Shown piece after piece: positions 11,201 to 23,200 of a stretch of 64,000 bases of DNA. This DNA is from Odontesthes bonariensis (Eukaryota; Chordata; Actinopteri; Atheriniformes; Atherinopsidae): positions 1,859,567 through 1,923,566 of the forward strand of contig NC_134511.1 of assembly GCF_027942865.1 (NCBI RefSeq), given 5' to 3'. The notes beneath the pieces were generated by a model. That model was not told where the DNA came from. It made no database searches and saw nothing but the letters and a program-made list of their open reading frames with translations. Position 1 is the first letter of the stretch; every line of letters begins with the position of its first letter. The position numbers and the translations under genes were made by a program.

Positions 11201-14200
11201 TTCATCTGGAACAGAAAAACAAGTGACTGAGCTCTTCGGCGCCCCCTACAGACGGTGTGACCTCACTGCGAGTCACTGTGACATCACTAACACGTGTGCG
11301 TGACCACACCCTGCTGTGCTGCCGGTGGTGGATCTCCTCCGGCCCGTGCTGAGCGCGCTCCGTGGCGTTGCCGTGCCCGTGCGGCGTCCCGCAGCCTCTG
11401 GGCTGTGATGTCACATCCTGTAGGCGGTACACCAGGTGCTGGTTGGGAGCGGAGAACGACGGCTCGATGCCGTAGCTGTCTTGAGTGAGATGCAACACTC
11501 CTCTGGGAAAACAAAGACGGAAAAAGGTCAGATGAGCTGCTGTTTTCCCGTCAGAGTGAGACATCCCGGATGTTTAACCATCTCAGATTATCTCAGGTTC
11601 AGGAACTGCTCCGGATGTTCGGTTAAAACTGACATTTTCCTCAAATATGAAGGAATAATATCTATATTTAGACCCAAAGCTCCCTCAGAGATACTCAACA
11701 TGATGCTTGTGGCAGTTAATCTGAGCTGAGACATGTCCCAGCTGATCTGTGAGGCTTTATTCTTCCAACAGTTTGGGTGAAATGACCCTTTAAAGGTGAG
11801 AGCTTCAGCAGGGATGAGGTAAACTTTAATTAATCCTGTTTGTGTGTGCATATCACAGTAATTAGGCCTCACACAGGGTGGACACACACACAGAGACCAT
11901 CTGTGATCAGAGTACAAACAGGAAGGTGAACGTCCTTGAGAAAAGTCGACTTATCCGAGAGGAAAGTGTTTGTTTAATTCCTAAGTTCACATTTTCACAG
12001 TTTTTAATGAACCTCTTAAATCAGTCTATTCTGTTCTGGATAATAAACTAAAACTGTTCAAACATCCTGATCAGCTTCAGTTCTTTATGTTTTATATAAA
12101 ACAGGAAGCAAACATGAACATAAACCCAGAATCTGAGGCAGAACCAGAGTTAGTTCAGTTCTGAGCAGCTTTAAGGTGAATATCTGCAGATGTTTCCATG
12201 GTAACGGCTGCAGAGATTCACTGAAACACGTTCCAACATGAACATAAACCCAGAATCTGAGGCAGAACCAGAGTTAGTTCAGTTCTGAGCAGCTTTAAAG
12301 TGAATATCTGCAGATGTTTCCATGGTAACAGCTGCAGAGATTCTCTGAAACATGTTCCAACATGAACATAAACCCAGAATCTGAGGCAGAACCAGAGTTA
12401 GTTCAGTTCTGAGCAGCTTTAAAGTGAATATCTGCAGATGTTTCCATGGTAACAGCTGCAGAGATTCACTGAAACATGTTCCAACATGAACATAAACCCA
12501 GAATCTGAGGCAGAACCAGAGTTAGTTCAGTTCTGAGCAGCTTTAAAGTGAATATCTGCAGATGTTTCCATGGTAACAGCAGCAGAGATTCACTGAAACA
12601 TGTTCCAACATGAACATAAACCCAGAATCTGAGGCAGAACCAGAGTTAGTTCAGTTCTGAGCAGCTTTAAAGTGAATATCTGCAGATGTTTCCATGGTAA
12701 CGGCTGCAGAGATTCACTGAAACATGTTCCAACGTGAACATAAACCCAGAATCTGAGGCAGAACCAGAGTTAGTTCAGTTCTGAGCAGCTTTAAAGTGAA
12801 TATCTGCAGATGTTTCCATGGTAACAGCTGCAGAGATCCACTGAAACATGTTCCAACATGAACATAAACCCAGAATCTGAGGCAGAACCAGAGTTAGTTC
12901 AGTTCTGAGCAGCTTTAAAGTGAATATCTGCAGATGTTTCCATGGTAACAGCTGCAGAGATTCACTGAAACATGTTCCAACATGAACATAAACCCAGAAT
13001 CTGAGGCAGAACCAGAGTTAGTTCAGTTCTGAGCAGCTTTAAAGTGAATATCTGCAGATGTTTCCATGGTAACAGCTGCAGAGATCCACTGAAACATGTT
13101 CCAACATTCAATTCAAATTCAAAAATACTTTATTTATCCCAGAGGGAAATTAAATGTTGATGTAACTCAATTAAATGTTGGAGTTATTATAGATGCTGAT
13201 GGCTGTGGGCAGGAAAGATTTCCTGTAGCGGTCCGTTTTGCATCCAAACTGAAGAAGCCTTTGACTGAAGAGACTCTGTTTTCTGATAACAGTCTCATGG
13301 AGAGGATGTTCAGGGTTGTCCATAATTCTCTTGATGTTATGTAAAATCCTTCTTTGCATTATTGTCTCCAGAGGTTCCACAGTCGTCCCCAGAACAGAAC
13401 CAGCCTTCCTTATCAGGTTGTTGAGTCTTTTTAGGTCCCTGGTTCTGATGCTGCTGCCCCAACAGATGACGCCAGAGGAAATGACGCTCTCAACAACAGA
13501 CTTGTAGAAGATCTGCAACATCTTGCTGCAAACCTTGAAGGACCTTAGCTTCCTCAAGAAGTACAGTCTGCTCTGTCCTTTCTTGTAGATGGCTTCACTG
13601 TTGTGTCTCCAGTCCAGTCTGTTGTCCACATGAACACCAAGGTATTTATATTCCTCAACCACCTCCACTTCTTCTCCCATGATGGAAACAGGGTTTGATC
13701 TGACCCTGTTTCTCCTGAAATCTACAATCATCTCCTTTGTTTTGTTAACATTCAAGATGAGATGATTGTTCCCACACCATGCCACAAAGCGGTCCACCAG
13801 CTCTCTGTACTCAGCTTCTTGTCCATCTCTGATACACCCGACAACTGCAGAGTCATCTGAATATTTCTGTAGATGACAGGAGTCTGACTTGTACTGGAAG
13901 TCTGAAGTGTACAGAGTGAAAAGGAATGGTGAGAGTACAGTCCCCTGTGGTGCTCCTGTGCTGCTGATCACCTGGTTAGACACACAATTCTTCAGTCTGA
14001 CAAACTGTGGTCTGTTTGTCAGGTAGTCATTAATCCAGGTGATTGTTGAGGCCTCCACCTGAGTCTTCTGGAGTTTCAGCCGAAGCAGATCAGGCTGAAT
14101 TGTGTTAAATGCACTGGAGAAATCAAAGAACATGATCCTCACAGTGCTGCCTGCTTTGTCCAGATGACAGTGGGTTTGTTGAAGCAGGTGTATGATAGCG

Positions 14201-17200
14201 TCTTCAACTCCAACTCCATGGCGATAAGCAAACTGCAGGGGGTCCTGATATGTGCTGGTTTGCTTACACAGGTGGATCAACAGGAGTCTCTCCAGGACCT
14301 TCATGATGTGGGATGTCAGGGCAACAGGTCTGTAGTCATTGATGACTGAAGGATGAGTTTTCTTTGGTACCGGAACCAGACAGGATGTCTTCCACAACAG
14401 TGGTACCTTCTCTTGGGTCAAGCTAAGGTTGAAAAGGTGTTGCAGAATCCCACAGAGCTGCTCTGCACAGGCCTTCAGGACTCGGGGGCTGACACCATCT
14501 GGACCTGCAGCCTTGTTCCGGTTCAGTCTCTCCAACTGCCTCTTCACCTGACTTCTAGAAACAGAAAAGTGGGAGGGGGAGGCAAAGGGGACAGCAGCAT
14601 CTCCTGATTGGGTTGATGACAAACTAGTGGAAGCAGAAGAATCCATGACTGAGGTGGAGGTGGAGATGTTACAGGAAAGCTGTGGGTCAGAGGAGGGTGG
14701 GATGTCTCTTTGGCTGGGAACAGGAGGGGAGGATGGTGAGCTTGTTCCTGAACTGAACCTGTTGAAGAATGTGTTCAGCTCAATTGCTCTGTCCAGACTT
14801 CCATCCATCCGATCCTCCCTCTGCTTGAGGCCTGTGATCTTCTTCATTCCTGACCACACATCTCTGATATTGTTCCTCTGCAGTTTACTCTCAAGCTTCT
14901 TTCTATACACCTCCTTGCTCTCTCTGATCTTGACTTTGAGCTGCTTCTGTATACTCCTCAGTAACTCCCTGTCTCGCTCCCTAAAGGCTCTTTTTTTCCT
15001 GTTCAATAGTTCCTTTAGCTCACCGGTGATCCAGGGTTTGTTATTAGGGAAGCATCTCACTGTTCTGGTGGGGATGGTGTTGTCCACACAGAAGTTTATA
15101 TAGTCAGTCACACACTCAGTCATGGCATTAATGTCCTCTCCATGTGGCTTACAAAGAGAAATCCAATCGGTTGCATCAAAACAACCCTGTAAGGCTTCTT
15201 CAGCTTCCTCTGACCATTTTCTAACAGTCCTTTTTGTGACAGGTAGTCTCTGGACAAGGGGTTTATATGCTGAACAGAGAAAAACAAGGTTGTGATCTGA
15301 TTTTCCCAGGGGAGGTCTTGATTTGGAAATGTGTGAATCCTTGACATTTGTGTAAAACAAATCCAATGTCTTGTTTTCTCTGGTAGAGCAGCTGACAAAC
15401 TGTTGAAAAGTTGGCAGTGTAGCAGAGAGTGAGGCATGATTAAAATCACCAGATATTGCCACAAAAGAATTGGGGTGTTGTGTCTGTATCTTAGCAACAA
15501 CGGAACTGATGACATCACATGCAGTGTCGGCAACAGCTGAGGGTGGAATGTAAACAGCCACCAAAACAACACTGGTGAACTCTCTTGGCAAATAATATGG
15601 ACGAAAACTTACTGCCAATAGTTCAATGTCAGGACTGCAGAGACGACTCTTCACAGTAACATGTCCTGGGTGACACCATCTGTTGTTGACAAGCACTGCC
15701 AATCCATCCCCTTTCCTTTTCCTGCTACTATTTAAATCTCGATCATGAACATAAACATGAACATAAACCCAGAATCTGAGGCAGAACCAGAGTTAGTTCA
15801 GTTCTGAGCAGCTTTAAAGTGAATATCTGCAGATGTTTCCATGGTAACAGCTGCAGAGATTCACTGAAACGTGTTCCAACATGAACATAAACCCAGAATC
15901 TGAGTCAGAACCAGAGTTAGTTCAGTTCTGAGCAGCTTTAAAGTGAATATCTGCAGATGTTTCCATGGTAACAGCTGCAGAGATTCACTGAAACATGTTC
16001 CAACATGAACATAAACCCAGAATCTGAGGCAGAACCAGAGTTAGTTCAGTTCTGAGCAGCTTTAAAGTGAATATCTGCAGATGTTTCCATGGTAACAGCT
16101 GCAGAGATTCACTGAAACATGTTCCAACATGAACATAAACCCAGAATCTGAGGCAGAACCAGAGTTAGTTCAGTTCTGAGCAGCTTTAAAGTGAATATCT
16201 GCAGATGTTTCCATGGTAACAGCTGCAGAGATTCACTGAAACATGTTCCAACATGAACATAAACCCAGAATCTGAGGCAGAACCAGAGTTAGTTCAGTTC
16301 TGAGCAGCTTTAAAGTGAATATCTGCAGATGTTTCCATGGTAACAGCTGCAGAGATTCACTGAAACATGTTCCAACATGAACATAAACCCAGAATCTGAG
16401 GCAGAACCAGAGTTAGTTCAGCTCTGAGCAGCTCTAAAGTGAATATCTGCAGATGTTTCCATGGTAACAGCTGCAGTTGGACACAACACTGGTTCATCCC
16501 TTGAGTTAGGAGCCTTTTTCCTGCCTGAATGGTTCATAGCTCAGAGTTAAGTGGCTTAACAAAGAAAAAACACATTCCTCTGAAATGTGTTTCTTACCTG
16601 AGGCCGTCGCAGATGCTCACAGCCACAGCTGAGCCCTCCATGTCCTGGACGAAGCCCTGATAGTGGCAGTGGTTCTGTAACACAGAGAGGTGATACCTGG
16701 TGACACCAGCAGGGGGAGCTGTGACGCTCTGGCAGTAATCTGATGCTTCTGACACACTTCCTCTGTGTTTGTGTGTGGAGAGAAGGCTTCAGAGGAACTC
16801 TGACTCGTCATTTTTCTCCCATGACTCAGCCTCATTTCCTGCTCTGAACTCTGCCTTCAAACCGTTTTCTGAGCAGGTCATGACCTTTCATCAGCAGCCG
16901 AGGCTTCAGATCCTCAGGAAGAGGATTATCTGAGCCAGATCCGCCCAAAAATAAGTGCTCCCCCTCTGAGTTCCACTGTTTAACATGTCAGGACACGATA
17001 GGAAGCTTCAGTGAGTGAGAAACTAAGTGAACCCCTGATCCAGCAGCTGGTAGCAGCAGTGAGTGAGAAACTAAGTGAACCCCTGATCCAGCAGCTGGTA
17101 GCAGTGAGTGAGAAACTAAGTGAACCCCTGATCCAGCAGCTGGTAGCAGCAGTGAGTGAGAAACTAAGTGAACCCCTGATCCAGCAGCTGGTAGCAGCAG

Positions 17201-20200
17201 TGAGTGAGAAACTAAGTGAACCCCTGATTCAGCAGCTGGTAGCAGCAGTGAGTGAGAAACTAAGTGAACCCCTGATCCAGCAGCTGGTAGCAGTAGTGAG
17301 CAAGAAACTAAGTGAACCCCTGATCCAGCAGCTGGTAGCAGCAGTGAGTGAGAAACTAAGTGAACCCCTGATCCAGCAGCTGGTAGCAGCAGTGAGTGAG
17401 AAACTAAGTGAACCCCTGATTCAGCAGCTGGTAGCAGCAGTGAGTGAGAAACTAAGTGAACCCCTGATCCAGCAGCTGGTAGCAGCAGTGAGTGAGAAAC
17501 TAAGTGAACCCCTGATCCAGCAGCCGGTAGCAGCAGTGAGTGAGAAACTAAGTGAACCCCTGATCCTGCAGCTGGTAGCAGCAGTGAGTGAGAAACTAAG
17601 TGAACCCCTGATCCAGCAGCTGGTAGCAGCAGTGTGTGAGAAACTAAGTGAACCCCTGATCCAGCAGCTGGTAGCAGCAGTGAGTGAGAAACTAAGTGAA
17701 CCTCAGGGTGACCTTTAACCTTTAACATGCTGACTGAGGCCTGCAGAGTCTGAGATGTAGCTCTTTGGGTTTCTGACCTTGGGGTGACCTTGCTGGCCCT
17801 CTTAGTTCCTGTGGAAGCAGGAAGGGTTCACTTAGTTTTTAACCCTCTGCTTCTGTGTTTGGTCTCAGTTTCTGTTCCATAAATACTGGGACAGCTTTAA
17901 CAGCTGCTTCTTTCAGATTAAACTTTGAGCTCACTTATTCTGCTCCAGAATCTGGGCTCTAATTAAAAGCCTCAGAGCGCCCTGAAGCCGTTACTGTGAA
18001 CCAGCTGCTGCCGGCGTCATGTTTCAGGAGTTCCACCTTAAATCCTTCATCACATTCCAGATGAGCTCAGGGGGAGGGAACATGTGGGGGGCAGCGGGTC
18101 AGCAGACAGGAAGCATCGCTAACCAAACACACTCCGAGGGAACTCCCATCCAGCCTCAGCGGCTGGGAAAAAGCTTGTTTTAATAAACCCAAACGGTTTC
18201 AGACGCTCAGCTTCTCACCGACTTCTTCCAACATTTCACATAAACAGAAACCAGGCTCAGTTTTACTCACTTCAGTTGTTTCCCATTTGAAACAAGCTTC
18301 AAGTTTAAGCCTTAAAGATGTACTTTTAGTGGAAAGTTTGGTCAAATGATGATATTTTCTAAATGAAGGAAACCTGATTGGCTCAAAGCAAAAGGAAGAT
18401 GGAAGAAATGAGGAATGAAGGGATTCACATTTCACACTTCAGTCTGAGCTCATCGTCTTTTCTCCCCATTAATTTAGTAAAAGTCTGTCGCTCACAGGCT
18501 TTTATTATTGTAAAAGTCTGTTGCTCACAGGCTTTTATTATTGTAAAAGTCTGTTGCTCACAGGCTTTTATTTTGTAAAAGTCTGTTGCTGTCTGCTGTG
18601 GAACAGGAAAAGAAAGTAATCGGCGGATCCACCAAACATGGAGAAGGGTACGGAACTTTTACTCGGCCATTTTCATTTTAAAGTTCTTCCAGACGCCGGA
18701 GCCTGTGAGCAACAGACTTTTACAAAATAAAAGCTTGTTAGAAACAGACTTTTACAATTATAAAACCTGCGTGAATGCACGATAAAATATTTAGCGGCGT
18801 TAAATAATTACCGAGTTAACGCGATAATAACGAGTTAACTCGCCCAGCCCGAGTAAAAACACGATGCGACCGCAGCCAGACTCAAAGTTATGTTCAGCTT
18901 GAATATCATTCAGCTGTCAGAGGTTTTAAAAATGCTAAAATGTGTGTAAATTATCCGCCCATGTGTTTCTGAGTGTACCTTCGGGGGGGTTCATCGTTCA
19001 GGTAGAACTTCGGCTTCTCTACAGTTAAAGGATTTTATCTCACGTGTCTTTAAATCTGTGACTTAAAAACCCTCTGATGCCTCATAAAGGGGAGTAAATG
19101 GGTCCAGACCTGCACCTGAAAGTACCTTCAAATTAAAAGTCCATAAAGTTTGAGTGTGTTTTACCTGGACAGGCGGTCGGGACGAGATCAGGGATCCGTT
19201 CTGACTGTAGGTGAACACGGTGAAGTCTGCAGGCAGCAGCAGCCTGAAAACATCAGCAGCAGGTCGGTAAAAGGGTCCAAAATCACCAACATGGAAACAA
19301 GTCATGGAGTTCCTCAGGGTTCTGTGCTCGGACCCATTCTTTTCACTTTATACATGCTTCCATTAGAATCAAGAATCAAGAATCTTTATTGTCACTATGG
19401 AGGCATAATGAAATTTAGTTCAGGAGCTCTTGGCTTTGTATACACAAAAAATATAAAAAGATATCTAAATAATATACAAGAGAATAAAAATAGTAAAAGT
19501 TAAAGTAAAAAGTAAAAAAGTAAAAAGTTACAGTGCAATCCGGTTATTGTAACATTATTAGACAGCATGGCATAAAGTTCCATCGCTATGCTGATGACAC
19601 TCAGCTTTACTTATCTATGAAACCAGATGAACCCAATAGGTTGGTCAGACTACAAGTATGTCTAAAAGACATAAAGACCTGGATGACTCAGAACTGTCTG
19701 CTTCTAAACTTCCATTTCTATACTCTGGGTGGTATTTTCTTGGCTTTTGGTCCTACAGTGAGGAACCTTGGGAGTTATTTTTGACCAGAATTTATCATTT
19801 GACTCGCATATAAAACAGGTTTCTAGCTGAAAAAAGTAGGTCAGATCTGTCTGTAAACAGGAAGTGAAAACAAACCAAACCTCAGAGGTCACTTTCTGGA
19901 AATTCTGTTCAGCTAAAACCTGAAAACACAGAGTTTCCAAACGTCTCAAAACAATACGAAGAGAAAACAACAAGTCAGGCAGAAATAAGAACCGTTAAAC
20001 CCAACAACTGTGTTCCCTCTGTGAAGCACGGCGGTGGTAGTTTCATAATTTGGGTACGTTTGCTGCACCTGATCCAGGATAAATCGATGAATTAAACACG
20101 CTAAAGAACGACTGTTATTGATGAAGAAACGCTTTAAACCTGAAACTCTCTGTTTGTGTTGATAGAATAAAAGTGCGTCGTTCTTGTGTGAGTTTCAGCT

Positions 20201-23200
20201 GCAAAGAGCACAAAGATTTAAGGTGGAATTTGACCCGTTAAATTTGTAAACCTCATTCATGCTGAAGCAGATTAAAACTGCTCAAGAAGGACATTTCAGA
20301 GTTCCTGGCCCACGGAGAGGAAATCAGAGGAGAGAACACAGCTGATCAATGGCTGCATTGAAAACTTTCACCATAAACACAAAGATAAACATACACATAA
20401 ACAAACAGCGACAGTAGCCACAACAGGCAGCACCAGGGCTTGAATTTCAGAGCAGAACGTAAAGAATTTAGCACTTTTTAATTATATTTTCCACTTATAT
20501 ACACAGGAATGTCCTTTGATAACGATGAGCTAACATTAGCAACTGAAAAGCTACAAGATGGCCGACTTTATCCAGGAAAAGGCTGCTGACTGCGTTTCTT
20601 TTGGAGAACTAAATTCTTAAGGCTGATTTACGCTCTCCTATCTCCGGTCAACACAAAATCGTCCCTCCAGAAAATCAATTAATCAATCATTATTGCGCAT
20701 TTCATACCACAGGCAACTCAATGTGCAAGTCAGACCTCACAGTCTCTTGGCCCTATTTTCTCTCCCTTCGTATCACTGCCTGCTGTGTAGACCGTGCAGA
20801 CCGAGCAGGGAGAGAAAATAGGGCCAAGAGATTGTGAGGTCTGACTTTTTCCTGGAGAACCATTTTGTGATGCAAATGTATTACTCTGTTGAACGCATAT
20901 TGTTCTGAGAAGCAAAACGCTTTATTTTTTAAACCCCAGCCAACTAGCCGGACTACTTTCATCAACACCAAAACGAGGCTGGAACTCTGCTCACAGGACG
21001 CAGCAGGGGGTAAGAAGATGTTCAGAAATGATGTTGCTGATATGGGATGTCATACAGCTTCATGTCAGAAGAGGTGAACTATCCCTTTAAAGCTGCAGTG
21101 TGCTAATGTTTGAGCATGCTAACTAGCATTAGCTGTGTCTTAAAGCTGCAGCTGTGCTAATGTTTGAGCATGCTAACTAGCATTAGCCGTGTCTTAAAGT
21201 TGCAGGGGGCTGACTGTTGTTGTTGGGGGGGGGGGGAGGGTTAACCTCAGCCATGCCTCCGTCTCTTTTTAATTGGACTAATTGATGAATTAGATTTTTC
21301 TCGATCAGAACCAGAACTCTGCAGCACATCTGGATGGTTTAGAAGAAGAAACGCCCATTTTATAGCTTTTACATCCTCTGGAGCTGCTTCTCAGAGTTCG
21401 TGGGCCTCTGAGTGGTTTAAGCTTCACATCTGGACCTCCAGCACACGTCTAAACAACACTCTGTTATCACGGAGCTTCCCTTCTTCCCTCCGCGGTGACG
21501 GAGCGAAGGATCCATATCAGAGACGGTGACGTAAACACAGTTTACAACACCAGATACAACAATCTGAACTATTATTTGACCCGTTTAGTCTCTATGAGCT
21601 CAGACAGAGTTAGAGAAAATGCTCTGAACGTCTCCATCAGGAACAAAAACAACAGCTGATCAGCTGATCATTAACACTTGAATCTGATTGGATGTCCTGG
21701 TTCCATGAGATGTGGAGCGGAGTTTGGATTCTGAACAGATTAGCGGATAAATAAACTCATTACTGAGCGTGTTGCTGCAGCAAATTCTGGATTTGTTTCT
21801 GTTTTCTGAGCTTAAAGAAGTCGGTCAGCGAGACTTCAGTCTGAGCTTCTGCTGTTTCTGATTATTCTGTCAGAATAATACTCACAGATACTCAGAATAA
21901 TCAGGAAGTAAGAAGCGTTTAAGTCGGACCATCGTGTTCCATGAACCTCTTTCCAACAGAATAATGAACAGAAATATCTACAGGAAAGTGCAAATGTACA
22001 AAGAGAATCAATACGTATGAAATAATAAAGGTGATGAACTCACTCGTTTCTCTCCAGATGGACGAGGTGATCGTCTCCATCCACCCTGATGATGTACGAC
22101 ACCTGCAGACACACAAGGGGAAAACTTTGATTCATCACAGGTGGAAAACCAGGATTCCCTCCGTCTCTGTGGGTCAGGCGGCAGAAACGCCGCCCGGGAC
22201 AACTGTAAAGGTGACGAACTGTGTAAAATCTAGAGCTGGGTCAAATAGTCGACGTATTCGACTTATTCGACGTCATAAATTCGTCGACATGAATAATTCG
22301 CGTCGATGAGTCGCAAATTTTTTATGTTTTTTGGTTGAAGTCCCCGTTCCAAAACGACCTACTGGATGAACTCTCATGAGTCGGGACTGATGCGCCGCGC
22401 GCAGCCGTCTGCGCCAGTGACGTGTTACGTTAGCCGTTAGCCGTTTAGCGCCACATTCAACAACAAAACAAAACAAAACCGGTAAAAGTAAAAAACACAC
22501 CACAAAGAAGCTAATATGGAGAGCGGGGAGGCCACTGTGTTTATGGTCTGCATGATGGTGATATTAATCATGGACGATCACATCAGGCGTCTAATATCGA
22601 GGCTGGAAGAGCTCACAGAGAGTCAGGAGATACTTTTTCATTTCATGAAGGAAGAAAGGAGAGCAGAGCGCTGCAGACAAATGAGACCAGTGTAAGTTTA
22701 ACTTATTAAACACCCGCCGGTTGTGTCCGTGTTGTATGAGGAAACATTTCAGCCGTGATAGCATGACATGGGGCGTAGCTACCGACCACCACACACCTCC
22801 CTCAGATGTGAATTTATCAAGCAGTAGCAGTAGTTGTAGTTGGCTAAAGCAAAGATCCTCTCTGAATGAACGCTACGTTAGACTGTTGAGTTGTTGTCTA
22901 GTTATACTCCCGGCGTAAAATTTACGTCTTTTAATTACGACTAGAACAGGTCCCGTGTTTGCCTAGTTTAAAGGTGTGAGCGCTACCAGTCCCGACATGT
23001 TTCTTCTGTGTTATCTATTTGCTAACACCGGACGGTGGATTTTATGTAGTTCTAGTCTACCTGTTGACTGTCGAAATTCCACGATCTAGTAGCAACCAGT
23101 TCCAAGTAGTAAACACGCATTACAAGTTGACAATTTAAATGACATAAATCATTTTTTTAAGTTGAGCCTCAATCGTTAGATTAATCGTAAAATTATTCGT

